Assembly (NCBI GenBank): GCA_009780175.1
Contig: WRAO01000001.1
Span: 91,018-155,017 of the forward strand
Origin: Oscillospiraceae bacterium
GTDB lineage: Bacteria; Bacillota; Clostridia; Oscillospirales; Oscillospiraceae
Reading direction: 5' to 3'
Length of the DNA: 64,000 bases
Each line of letters starts with the position of its first letter. Position 1 is the stretch's first letter. This document shows, in pieces, positions 16,166-24,192 of this stretch. The notes under the pieces were generated by a model that did no database searches, had not been told where the DNA came from, and saw only the letters and a program-made list of their open reading frames with translations. Both the position numbers and the translations under genes were made by a program.

Positions 16166-18226
16166 ATGGCTGATTTACAGACCGATATTCGTTACATGAA
16201 AGGGATTGGTGATGTCCGTGCCAAGGCCCTAAACAAGCTTGGAATCACCAGTCTTGGCGACCTTATCACTACCTTTCCGCGGGCTTATGATGACCGGCGG
16301 CAGTTTGCCGCGATCCAAAATCTTACCCCTGGCGAGACAGTTTCTGTCCGGGCGATTGTGGCGAATGAGCCGCGATTGCAGACGATCCGCCGCGGACTTG
16401 ATTTGCTGAAGTTCCGCGCGGTGGATGAGAGCGGCAGTCTGGAGGTTGCCTTTTTCAATCAGGGTTATCGCAAGGATCAGATTAAAAAGGGCGAAAGTTA
16501 TGTGTTTTACGGTAAAGTCGGCGGGACATTGCTGGCTCCGGCGATGCAGAACCCCGTCATGGAGCAGGAGGCCGACGCGGGGCGGCTCACGGGGCGGATT
16601 GTGCCTATCTATCGGCTGACGCAGGGTGTGAGCCAGACGATTTTGCTCAACGCGATGACGCAGGGGCTTATCGCCTGCGGCGATCTGTTTCCCGATCCTC
16701 TGCCGGAGGCGGTCCGAGAGGCGCACGGCCTTGCGCAGACGCGTTTTGCTTATCACAACATTCATTTCCCTGAGAGTGAAGAGGCTCTGCAACTGGCTCG
16801 GCGGCGGTTGATTTTTGAGGAGTTGTTTCTGCTGGCCGCCTCGCTCCACTTGATCCGGGGGCGGCGCGAGGGGGTCAGCGGGCGGGTGGTGCCGGCTGTT
16901 GATCTCGCTCCCTTTTATGCGGCCCTCCCCTTCTCGCTCACCGGGGCGCAGAAACGGGCGATTGGGGACGCGCTTGCCGATATGGCGGGAGATCGGCCTA
17001 TGTCTCGTCTTGTGCAGGGTGATGTGGGGTCGGGTAAGACCGTGGTCGCGGCGGCGGCGGCTTGGGCCGCGTTTCGGGCCGGGTATCAGAGCGCGTTTAT
17101 GGCGCCGACAGAGATTTTGGCGGAGCAGCATTATCAGACCCTCTCGACCCTGCTCGAACCGCTCGGAATGCGCGTCGGCCTGCTCAAGGGGAGCATGGGG
17201 GCGAAGCAAAAGCGAGAGATGGGCGCATTGATCGAGAGCGGCTTTTTTCATCTTGTTGTCGGTACGCACGCGTTGATTTCAGAGGATGTACGGTATCATA
17301 ATTTGGCTCTGGTTATTACGGATGAACAGCATCGGTTTGGGGTGGATCAGCGCAGTGCGCTGAAGGAGAAGGGGGATCATCCGCATATGCTGGTCATGTC
17401 TGCCACTCCCATCCCCCGGACACTGGCGTTGATTCTTTATGGGGATTTGGACATTTCGATTATCGACGAACTGCCGCCGGGGCGGCAGGCGGTGGAAACC
17501 TATGCGGTGGACGAGAGCAAACGGGAGCGTATCTACAATTTTACACGGAAACTGCTGGACGAGGGGCGGCAGGCGTATTATGTCTGCCCCGCCATTGAGG
17601 TTGACCCGGACGATGTATCCGGCGGGATGAAGGCTGTGGAGGCGTATGCGAAGCGCTTGCAGGAGGAGGTCTTTCCGGATCGGAAGGTGGCTTTTCTGCA
17701 TGGGAAGCTCAAGGCGAAGGACAAGGAGAAGATTATGTCCGCCTTTTCTAAGGGGGAGACGGATATTCTCGTCTCTACCACTGTCATCGAGGTTGGGGTG
17801 GATGTGCCGAACGCGGCGCTTATGGTGATTGAGAACGCGGAGCATTTTGGGTTGTCTCAGCTTCACCAGCTCAGGGGCCGCGTCGGGCGGGGCAAGCACC
17901 AGTCTTATTGCGTGTTGTTTTCCTCGAACGAGGCTGAGAGCGTGAAGGCGCGGCTCGCGATTATGTGCCAGACGGGCGATGGGTTTCAGATCGCGGAGGA
18001 GGATTTACGCTTGCGTGGGCCGGGGGATTTCTTTGGTTCGCGGCAACACGGTTTGCCGGAGATGGGGTTGGCTAGCTTCACCTATAATATGGATGTGCTG
18101 AAAGAGGCGCAATCAGCGGCGATGGAGGTATTGGCCCGGGATCCGAGGCTGGAAGCGCCTGGACATGAGGCGTTGCGGGTGCGGATTCAGGAGATGTTTG
18201 CGATTGGGGCAGATTCGTTTCATTAG
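16166..18226 (+). CDS. recG: ATP-dependent DNA helicase RecG
   Basis: RecG reverses stalled replication forks and processes D-loops and Holliday junctions. The 686-residue protein has the N-terminal wedge/OB domain (IRYMKGIGDVRAKAL start), Walker A GDVGSGKTVVA, the helicase box DEQHRFGVDQR, the SATPIPRTLAL motif, and C-terminal motifs including VSTTVIEVGVDVP and QLHQLRGRVGRG. The ATG at 16166 has TTGGAGG upstream; the longer frame from 16133 has no ribosome site. RecG is often near other genome maintenance genes, but here it stands alone. Confidence 0.97.
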   Translation: MADLQTDIRYMKGIGDVRAKALNKLGITSLGDLITTFPRAYDDRRQFAAIQNLTPGETVSVRAIVANEPRLQTIRRGLDLLKFRAVDESGSLEVAFFNQGYRKDQIKKGESYVFYGKVGGTLLAPAMQNPVMEQEADAGRLTGRIVPIYRLTQGVSQTILLNAMTQGLIACGDLFPDPLPEAVREAHGLAQTRFAYHNIHFPESEEALQLARRRLIFEELFLLAASLHLIRGRREGVSGRVVPAVDLAPFYAALPFSLTGAQKRAIGDALADMAGDRPMSRLVQGDVGSGKTVVAAAAAWAAFRAGYQSAFMAPTEILAEQHYQTLSTLLEPLGMRVGLLKGSMGAKQKREMGALIESGFFHLVVGTHALISEDVRYHNLALVITDEQHRFGVDQRSALKEKGDHPHMLVMSATPIPRTLALILYGDLDISIIDELPPGRQAVETYAVDESKRERIYNFTRKLLDEGRQAYYVCPAIEVDPDDVSGGMKAVEAYAKRLQEEVFPDRKVAFLHGKLKAKDKEKIMSAFSKGETDILVSTTVIEVGVDVPNAALMVIENAEHFGLSQLHQLRGRVGRGKHQSYCVLFSSNEAESVKARLAIMCQTGDGFQIAEEDLRLRGPGDFFGSRQHGLPEMGLASFTYNMDVLKEAQSAAMEVLARDPRLEAPGHEALRVRIQEMFAIGADSFH

Positions 18227-18228
18227 TG

Positions 18229-18290
18229 AGTTTGCTCAATCAATTCGCACAAATTTTGCTTTTTGTATTTTTGAGTATGTTCAAAAAATG
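18229..18290. repeat. AT-rich intergenic repeat, copy A
   Basis: GAGTTTGCTCA followed after about 36 bases by TTTTTGAGTATGTTCAAAAA. The same pair of motifs, with similar spacing, occurs at 38722, 54171 (reversed) and 54574. The role is unknown. Confidence 0.45.
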
Positions 18291-18315
18291 AGCGGACGCG
18301 CAATGCGCGCCCCTA
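18291..18315. repeat. REP-like palindrome, copy c
   Basis: GCGGACGCGCAATGCGCGCCCCTAC, ending in the CTAC shared with the other copies. It lies 17 bases before a lipoprotein gene, just ahead of its ribosome site. Confidence 0.6.
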
Positions 18316-18331
18316 CAAAGGGAGGGCAATC

Positions 18332-19534
18332 ATGAAGAAGGTTGTTATGATGTTTGGTCTGCTCCTATTTGTCATAGGCCTCACGGGCTGTGGCGGCACG
18401 GAGGCGGCTCCGGCAGAACCGGAAGTATCTAAGGATGTGATCCCTGTCACAGAGCGGGTGACGGTCCAGTTGGAGACGGGTGAGATCAGTCTTGCTTTGC
18501 CTGATGGGTGGGACGTGGTACGCACCTCGGGGCCTGAGCTCCCTTTTGCGGAGCGGACCTATACCATTCGACTTGTCCCTCCGGCGGACGAACAAGTGGC
18601 CGGCATCATTAGTATCGGGAGAACCACAGGCGGTGAACCACTTTCAGCCGGAGAGTTTTACTCTTTCCATTCCACTCGGGCGGCGCACTTTCTTCCGCAA
18701 TCCGTCGAGGAAACAGCCGAGTGGATCGACGTGGCGGTGATCGATGGGGTTGGTGTATATGCGATCTTTACTGACGCTTCTTTAGTCGGCATAGAAATCC
18801 CGCCGGATCGGTATCCCTTTATGGCCTCGTTTTTTGCCAATTGCAATAGCGGCTTCCTCACATATGCCACTTTGCTCACCCATGATGTGGAGGACGAGAG
18901 CCTTCAGGTCATGCTATATGCGGTTGCCAGCATGGAGGCTTCGTTTGATCGTTTGACGGGTAGTTTGGATGCGCGGGATTTCGGTGAAATCGCAGCTACA
19001 CGGGTGTATGATTTGGTTGGCCTCAATCTCCTCAATCATGACCTGTCGGACAGTGTATTTTTGACGGAGCACATCCTTGGCAGCGCACAGACTGACGAAG
19101 TGTTTGGTGTTGCTGTCATTGTCGGCGGAGAGCCCGAGCGGCAGCAGGTTAACCATATTGTCTGGGGCGCCAGGGGGATTGGGTTGCGGTATTACCTTTT
19201 GCCCAGTTTGGGTTTTGAGCTAGGTCCCCGTCTGCTTTTGGAGCTGCAGAAGGATATCGAACATCTGCATGAGCGCGGATTTTTCATCAGTGCCGATCTC
19301 CCCTTGCGGGCGAGTGCCGATGGTCAGACTATGGCCTTTGGTTTGCACATAGAAATGCGCGGTGAACCCAGCATGGTCTATATTTATCTTTTACAAGATA
19401 TACCGGATTCCGATTATTTGCTTTTTTTATTGGTCATCTTGCTCCCGAACCGTTGGGATGAAGGAGACACTGCTGTTTTGGCGGAGCTCAGTGAATATAT
19501 CGGCATTGATCTCATGGCTTACTGGCCTTGGTAG
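18332..19534 (+). CDS. Lipoprotein of unknown function
   Basis: This 400-residue protein has a lipoprotein signal peptide with lipobox LTGC and the lipidated cysteine at residue 20. A short Ala/Pro/Glu-rich linker and a globular extracytoplasmic part follow. The sequence near residue 50 (ISLALPDGWDVVRT) resembles beta-sandwich surface proteins, but I recognise no family. GGGAGGG precedes the ATG. It is monocistronic, with a strong terminator after it and a REP-like palindrome before it. Confidence 0.75.
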   Translation: MKKVVMMFGLLLFVIGLTGCGGTEAAPAEPEVSKDVIPVTERVTVQLETGEISLALPDGWDVVRTSGPELPFAERTYTIRLVPPADEQVAGIISIGRTTGGEPLSAGEFYSFHSTRAAHFLPQSVEETAEWIDVAVIDGVGVYAIFTDASLVGIEIPPDRYPFMASFFANCNSGFLTYATLLTHDVEDESLQVMLYAVASMEASFDRLTGSLDARDFGEIAATRVYDLVGLNLLNHDLSDSVFLTEHILGSAQTDEVFGVAVIVGGEPERQQVNHIVWGARGIGLRYYLLPSLGFELGPRLLLELQKDIEHLHERGFFISADLPLRASADGQTMAFGLHIEMRGEPSMVYIYLLQDIPDSDYLLFLLVILLPNRWDEGDTAVLAELSEYIGIDLMAYWPW

Positions 19535-19553
19535 GGTTTTCCATACACGCACA

Positions 19554-19589
19554 AACCCGGGTTGCATCTGGTGCAGCCCGGGTTCTTTT
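19554..19589 (+). terminator. Terminator of the lipoprotein gene
   Basis: Stem AACCCGGGTTGCA / TGCAGCCCGGGTT with a short loop, followed by CTTTTTG. Confidence 0.9.
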
Positions 19590-19641
19590 TGCATAAATTT
19601 CGTCCGACAGAAAACACTATATCTCATCATTCTTGGTGGGG

Positions 19642-20145
19642 GTGCGGCTGTTGTATCGTGTCGGGGTGTTGGAGCCGATTTCGGGGCGGGTTACTGCTTT
19701 GATTGAGGACTGGCTTGTGGAACGGGGGGATAGTCTGTCGCTCGTGCTTACCCGTGGGGAGTGTCCGCATTGTTTTTCGGGTGAGTATGACCTTTTTGTT
19801 TTGGCGCCTGCTGATGGTACATTTAGAAATCCGGACCCGCTCCAGGACATCCGCTGTAAGGCTCTGCTCGCGCCCAGTGACAGGGGGGCGGAAGCGCTTG
19901 GCATCCAGTCGAAGTGGGTGGTAAGTTATGGGCTTGCTGTTCGGGATTCGCTCACGGTTTCCAGTTTGGAGCCTGATCTGGCTGTGCTTGCGCTGCAGCG
20001 GGAGATTCCGACGCTGCGCGGTACGGTTGTCGAGCGGCAGGAGGTGCCGCTCCCTATCCCGCCGGGGAGTGGGGCTGGGGGGGTAATGGCGCTGTATGGC
20101 AGTCTGCTTATCCTTGGGGTGCCGCCGGAGGAGTTGGCTTTGTAG
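19642..20145 (+). CDS. Conserved-looking protein of unknown function
   Basis: The 167-residue protein is probably cytoplasmic. The N-terminal part includes ECPHCFSGEYDLFVL with a CxxC pair. The middle segment KALLAPSDRGAEALG leads into SKWVVSYGLAVRDSLTVSSLE and LALQREIPTLRGTVVERQE. The length and the regular alternation of strands suggest a real folded protein, but I cannot name a family. No canonical ribosome site is visible. GTG at 19642 and TTG at 19633 or 19651 are all possible starts. The stop codon TAG lies within a REP-like palindrome. Confidence 0.6.
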   Translation: MRLLYRVGVLEPISGRVTALIEDWLVERGDSLSLVLTRGECPHCFSGEYDLFVLAPADGTFRNPDPLQDIRCKALLAPSDRGAEALGIQSKWVVSYGLAVRDSLTVSSLEPDLAVLALQREIPTLRGTVVERQEVPLPIPPGSGAGGVMALYGSLLILGVPPEELAL

Positions 20146-20167
20146 GGACGCATATTACGCGTCCGGC
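20142..20167. repeat. REP-like palindrome, copy d (reverse orientation)
   Basis: GTAGGGACGCATATTACGCGTCCGGC, an inverted form of the same family. Its TAG is the stop codon of the preceding gene. It pairs with copy e to form a head-to-head unit like a BIME. Confidence 0.6.
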
Positions 20168-20189
20168 GAAAGGCGCATCCGATGACAGA

Positions 20190-20216
20190 GGGCGGACGGC
20201 CAATGGCCGCCCCTAC
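20190..20216. repeat. REP-like palindrome, copy e
   Basis: GGGCGGACGGCC, loop AAT, GGCCGCCCCTAC. It has the same orientation as copies a and c. Confidence 0.7.
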
Positions 20217-20298
20217 ATTTGCATTGCGTATCCATTAGTCTAAGCTCGTACCGAGGCACATATACTTCCATTGAATCGCCATGTGTGAGGTGAATGTC

Positions 20299-20907
20299 TT
20301 GGATGAGAAATGCTTTAACAATGTTACGGAGCTTACGGGGGTACTGGGCGGCTGCCCTCGGTTCTCTCATGTGAGCCGGGAGGAGCGATATTATACCTTT
20401 CCTCTTGAAGTACAGCGGCTCTCCGGGGCGGTGGATACGCTGAATATCATGGCCCGGCAGGACCTTCTCGAACAGGTGGAGCTTTCCGCCAAACCGAAGA
20501 TCACCGTGCGGGGCGAGCTGCGCTCGTTTAACAATAAGACAGGCAGCGGAAGCCGGCTGATTATTACGATATTTGCCCGGACGATCTATCTCTCGGATGA
20601 GGCTGATCGCAATCATGTGGCTCTGCGGGGTGTGATCTGTAAAGCGCCGAATCTGCGGCGGACGCCTATGGGGCGGGAGATTTGCGATTTGATGCTCGCT
20701 ATTAGTCGGCGCTATGGGCGGTCGGACTATCTTCCGGCGATCTCTTGGGGGCAGAATGCCATTGAGGCGAATGGGTGGACGGTCGGTATGGCGGTGGCGC
20801 TCCGGGGGCGCATCCAGAGCCGGACTTACATAAAGCTGGAGGGCGGCAATCTCGTGGAGCGGACGGCGTTTGAGGTGTCTGTGATTGGGCAGGAGCGCGT
20901 GCTATAA
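20299..20907 (+). CDS. Single-stranded DNA-binding-like protein with two OB folds
   Basis: This protein of about 202 residues has two OB-type segments. The first includes NNVTELTGVLGGCPRFSH and ARQDLLEQVELSAKPKITVRGE. The second includes EICDLMLAISRRYGRSDYLP and VGMAVALRGRIQSRTY, the classic SSB pattern of DNA-contact strands. Clostridial SSB-like proteins with this duplicated layout are known, distinct from the replicative SSB. An ATG at 20281 has no ribosome site, whereas GAGGTG lies six bases before a TTG at 20299, which I prefer. Function in DNA repair or replication is inferred. Confidence 0.7.
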   Translation: MDEKCFNNVTELTGVLGGCPRFSHVSREERYYTFPLEVQRLSGAVDTLNIMARQDLLEQVELSAKPKITVRGELRSFNNKTGSGSRLIITIFARTIYLSDEADRNHVALRGVICKAPNLRRTPMGREICDLMLAISRRYGRSDYLPAISWGQNAIEANGWTVGMAVALRGRIQSRTYIKLEGGNLVERTAFEVSVIGQERVL

Positions 20908-20913
20908 GGAATG

Positions 20914-20944
20914 AAGCCTTGCCGATTGTTCATCGGCAAGGCTT
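20914..20944. terminator. Bidirectional terminator between the SSB-like gene and the opu operon
   Basis: Perfect stem AAGCCTTGCCGAT / ATCGGCAAGGCTT with a five-base loop, lying between convergent genes. Confidence 0.85.
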
Positions 20945-20965
20945 TGGTTTGCGCTCTTTTATCTT

Positions 20966-21607
20966 TTAGGACGCCACTTCATGGCCTGTGGCGTATCTCC
21001 TCGCGAGGCGTTCCAGTTTGATTAGGATGAAGTTGAGGATGAGGGCGAGGCCGGAGATGAGGATTACCGCGACTAGGATTCTTGGCATGGAAAACATGCG
21101 CATGCCTTCTACTAGAATTCTGCCCAAGCCGCCGGCGTTGATTAGGGCCGCCATCGTGGCAATTCCCATGGTGCTGATTGTTACGATGCGTAGGCCGCCG
21201 ATCAAGTATGGGAGCATTAGGGGCAGATAGATGTTTTGGAGGCATTTGCGGTTGCTGATTCCTAGACTTTCGGCGGCTTCTTTGATCTGTTGCGGAATGG
21301 CTTCATAGGAGGCTTTGATGTTTCGGATGAGCAGGATCTGGTTATAGGCTGTGAGGCCGATTACGGCGGTTGTCTCGCCCAGGCCGAACCAGGGGATTAG
21401 CATGGTGAAGAGGGCGATGCTTGGGATGCAGTAGATGACGACCAGAAATCCTGTCAGGATCGCGCCGAGGGTTTTGGAGTGGAATAGGAGCAGGGACAGA
21501 AGCGCGGCCAGGGGGATGGAGAATAGGAGCGAGAATGCGGTCAGGCGTAGGTGCTCGACTATGGCTTGCAGGATGGACATGTAGTGGATGCTGATGTATT
21601 GAATCAC
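20966..21607 (-). CDS. OpuC-like osmoprotectant ABC transporter permease (second)
   Basis: This 213-residue membrane permease belongs to the OpuCB/OpuCD family, which imports glycine betaine, choline or carnitine. It has about five to six helices and the EAA-like coupling loop IKEAAESLGISNRKCLQNIYLP. The GTG at 21607 lies just after the ATPase stop with GGAGAGG upstream; the longer frame overlapping the ATPase gene is not needed. It is the last gene of the four-gene operon (permease, binding protein, ATPase, permease) and is followed by a terminator. Confidence 0.85.
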   Translation of the reverse strand: MIQYISIHYMSILQAIVEHLRLTAFSLLFSIPLAALLSLLLFHSKTLGAILTGFLVVIYCIPSIALFTMLIPWFGLGETTAVIGLTAYNQILLIRNIKASYEAIPQQIKEAAESLGISNRKCLQNIYLPLMLPYLIGGLRIVTISTMGIATMAALINAGGLGRILVEGMRMFSMPRILVAVILISGLALILNFILIKLERLARRYATGHEVAS

Positions 21608-21614
21608 GTCGCTC

Positions 21615-22352
21615 TTATCCTCTCCCGATTTGTAGCAGCAGGCGGACGTAGTCATTCGCCGGGTTTTGGATCAGTTCTTCGGGCGTGGCTAATTGTTGGA
21701 TTGCTCCATCCCTAAGGACCATGACACGGTCGCCCAGCATGAGGGCTTCTCGCAGATCGTGTGTGACGAAGAGGACGGTTGTTTTTGTCTCTTGCTGCAG
21801 CGCTAAAAATTCCTGTTGGAGTTCGTAGCGGGTGATGGCGTCTAGGGCGCCGAAGGGTTCGTCCATTAACAAGAGTTCGGGGTCGCAATACAGCGCCCGC
21901 GCGAGGCCGACTCTTTGTTGTTGGCCGCCGGAGAGCTGCCAGGGGCGGCGGGTTTGGAAGTCTTTGTCCGCGGGGAGTTTTGTGAGGCTCAGGAGTTCTT
22001 GGAGGCGCGCTTCCTGGATGTCTTCTTTGCTCAGCCTTGCGACGACGTTGATGTTTTCTTTGACGGTCATGTGCGGAAAGAGTCCGGCTTGTTGGATGAC
22101 ATAGCCCATGCGGCGACGGAGTTGTTTTGTGTCGATGTCCGCTATGTTCTGGCCTTTGAGATAGATCGCGCCGGAGGTTGGGAGCAAGAGTTTGTTCGCC
22201 AACTTGATTAGCGTTGTTTTTCCGGAGCCGGAGGTGCCCAGAATCGTTATCATTTCCCCTTCTTGGACCGAGAAGTTGATGTGATTTAGGGTATGGCCCG
22301 CTTGGGTTTGGTAGGTGAACTGGATGTCTTTGTATTCGAGAAACGACTGCAA
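21615..22352 (-). CDS. OpuC-like osmoprotectant ABC transporter ATPase without CBS domains
   Basis: This 245-residue ATPase has Walker A GTSGSGKTT, signature LSGGQQQRV, Walker B LLLMDEPFGALD and the switch histidine in LFVTHDLREAL. OpuCA proteins usually carry two C-terminal CBS domains that sense ionic strength and total about 380 residues. This one ends after the ATPase core, so ionic-strength gating must be absent or supplied otherwise. It lies 15 bases after the binding-protein gene. Confidence 0.88.
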   Translation of the reverse strand: MQSFLEYKDIQFTYQTQAGHTLNHINFSVQEGEMITILGTSGSGKTTLIKLANKLLLPTSGAIYLKGQNIADIDTKQLRRRMGYVIQQAGLFPHMTVKENINVVARLSKEDIQEARLQELLSLTKLPADKDFQTRRPWQLSGGQQQRVGLARALYCDPELLLMDEPFGALDAITRYELQQEFLALQQETKTTVLFVTHDLREALMLGDRVMVLRDGAIQQLATPEELIQNPANDYVRLLLQIGRG

Positions 22353-22367
22353 TATACTACCCTCCAG

Positions 22368-23249
22368 TTAGCGCAATGTTGCGAAGAAATCTCTCGCTAC
22401 GTGGGACGGGTCGCGGTTTTCGATGTCTACTTGCGCGTTGAGCATCTGCATAGTGGGATTGTCCAGGTGTGCGGAGAGGGTGTTTAGGATATCCGCTATT
22501 TCGGGGTGCCGCTCCAGCAGGTCCATGCGGACGATGGGGACGATGTTGTAGGCGGGCCAGGCGCGTTGATCGTCTTCCAGGAGGACGAAGGCTTCGTCGA
22601 GCAATTGGCCGTCTGTGGTGAAGGCGACGGTGAGGTCGGCTTGGCCCATGCGGAGGACTTCGTATTTGATGGAGTTGTCTATGTAGATCACGGAGCGGAA
22701 GCGGAAGGGGCCATAGACGGCGACGAGCGCGGGCAGGCCGTCTGGATTGACGCTGAATTCGCCGAGGGAGGCGAAGGTGATGTGTTCCGCATTCGCTTGC
22801 AGGTCTGAGATGGTGGTGATTCCGTAGCGGAGGCTGGCTTCTCTGGTAATGGCGAGCCCTTGCGAGTTGCTTGCCTCAGCGGCGTTGAGCAGTGTGAGGC
22901 CGAAGCGCGCTTCATATTCCGCTTTTACGGTTTGGTAAATCACGTCTGGGTCTGTGATTAGGTCTAGTTGCAGTACGTTGAGGAAGGCGGTTCCGGTGTA
23001 TTCCGGATAGAGGTCTAAGTCTCCGCTTTGGATTGCGGCGTGGACGACTCCGGTGCCGCCGAGGTTGAACCTACGGTCTACGGTGAGGCCCGCTTCTTCC
23101 AGGGCTAGGGCGTATAGCTCCGCTAGGATGAAGGATTCTGTGAAGTCTTTTGAACCGACACGGATGGCGTCGGCATCTGGTCTTGACGCGCATCCGGTCA
23201 TGGTCAATAGCAGGATGAGGATTGTGAGCAAAACACCTATTTTTTTCAT
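22368..23249 (-). CDS. Osmoprotectant-binding lipoprotein (OpuCC-like)
   Basis: This 293-residue substrate-binding protein has a lipoprotein signal (TMTGC, lipidated Cys20). The fold signature is IRVGSKDFTESFILAELYALALE and LDLYPEYTGTAF, typical of quaternary-amine binding proteins (OpuAC/OpuCC type). It captures compatible solutes outside the membrane for the two permeases. The ATG at 23249 overlaps the upstream permease stop (ATGA), and AGGAG precedes it. The longer frame upstream has no ribosome site. Confidence 0.9.
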   Translation of the reverse strand: MKKIGVLLTILILLLTMTGCASRPDADAIRVGSKDFTESFILAELYALALEEAGLTVDRRFNLGGTGVVHAAIQSGDLDLYPEYTGTAFLNVLQLDLITDPDVIYQTVKAEYEARFGLTLLNAAEASNSQGLAITREASLRYGITTISDLQANAEHITFASLGEFSVNPDGLPALVAVYGPFRFRSVIYIDNSIKYEVLRMGQADLTVAFTTDGQLLDEAFVLLEDDQRAWPAYNIVPIVRMDLLERHPEIADILNTLSAHLDNPTMQMLNAQVDIENRDPSHVARDFFATLR

Positions 23250-23881
23250 TTTTGCACTCCTAAGTAATGAATGGAATACCAACTTTGCAGTCTGCTCAGC
23301 AGACATTCGCTCAAGAGGGCGAGGGCTGTGAGGAGGGCGGTGCCCGCTAGGGCCATGGACATGTTATTGATCGAGAGGCCTACCAGCACAAAGCGGCCTA
23401 GGCCGCCGGAACCCATGAGGGACGCGATTGTGGCGATGGCGATCAGATCGACCAAGGCGGTGCGGATGCCGAGCAGCAGAAAGGGCACCGCCATGGGGAG
23501 TTCGATATGTAGGAAGCTTTGCCAGGGAGAGAGCCCGAGGCTGTCCGCCGCGTAACGAATCTGAGGGGGGACATTTCGGATGCCGGACAGCAGGTTGATG
23601 AGGATGGTCGGGATGGTGATGAGGGTCAGGGAAAACACGGCGGGAAATACGCCCACACCGAAAACGGGTAAGAATAGGATCAGCAGGGCGATTCCGGGGA
23701 TGAGGCGGAAGAAGCTGAATAGGTGGATGATTTTCTCTTGGGCTTTTGGATAGGGGTGGGTCGCGACGCAAAACACCGTGCAGACCAAGAGGCCGCATAG
23801 GAGGGCAGTTACGCAGAGGAATATGTGCTCCCATAGGGCATTTGTCAGGGGGCCGGCATTGTTTTGCATGAATTCGAGCAT
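23246..23881 (-). CDS. OpuC-like osmoprotectant ABC transporter permease (first)
   Basis: This 211-residue permease, first gene of the operon, has five to six hydrophobic helices and the coupling loop IRYAADSLGLSPWQSFLHIELP. It is paralogous to the second permease. AAGGGAG lies before the ATG. An extended -10 promoter and a 22-base palindrome upstream suggest dedicated regulation of the operon. Confidence 0.87.
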   Translation of the reverse strand: MLEFMQNNAGPLTNALWEHIFLCVTALLCGLLVCTVFCVATHPYPKAQEKIIHLFSFFRLIPGIALLILFLPVFGVGVFPAVFSLTLITIPTILINLLSGIRNVPPQIRYAADSLGLSPWQSFLHIELPMAVPFLLLGIRTALVDLIAIATIASLMGSGGLGRFVLVGLSINNMSMALAGTALLTALALLSECLLSRLQSWYSIHYLGVQK

Positions 23882-23914
23882 GGTGCCGCTCTCCCTTCTT
23901 GCCGTTTTGGGCTT

Positions 23915-23950
23915 ATTATATCATGATTTATTTCAAACTTGTTTGAAATA
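23915..23950 (-). promoter_or_regulatory. Promoter and palindromic operator of the opu operon
   Basis: On the minus strand an extended -10 box (TG-A-TATAAT, 23915-23923) is preceded by a near-perfect 22-base palindrome, TATTTCAAAC-TT-GTTTGAAATA (23929-23950), which covers the expected -35 region. No good -35 hexamer is present. The geometry suits a repressor or activator dimer; the protein is not identified. Confidence 0.6.
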
Positions 23951-24128
23951 CGGCGATTGAAAATCGACGTAATGTCACGCTAGTGACAAATCAGCCATCC
24001 ATGTTCGCTCAGCCGTCGGCATCTTTGATGCCGCTAACGGCGTGCGGTTATTATATCATAGACGCTTGCGCTGCAAGAATATATTCCTGTAAATCCATGT
24101 CAATAATCACGCAGTGGTTATTATAATA
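23951..24128. other. Non-coding stretch with clustered inverted repeats
   Basis: No gene is visible. Several short inverted repeats follow one another: GATTGAAAATC, TGTCAC-N5-like pairs (TGTCACGCTAGTGACA), and GGCATC-TTT-GATGCC nested in GCCG/CGGC. The sequence GGTTATTATA occurs twice (about 24046 and 24114). The cluster may contain degraded elements or regulatory RNA structure. Confidence 0.35.
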
Positions 24129-24162
24129 CAGCAAACACGACAACTGTATGTCGTGTTTGCTG
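24129..24162 (-). terminator. Terminator of spoIVB-like gene
   Basis: Stem CAGCAAACACGACA / TGTCGTGTTTGCTG with a six-base loop lies 31 bases after the gene's stop codon. T-rich tracts flank both sides. Confidence 0.8.
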
Positions 24163-24192
24163 CTATTTTTCCAACTATTTTTACTGATCTGA

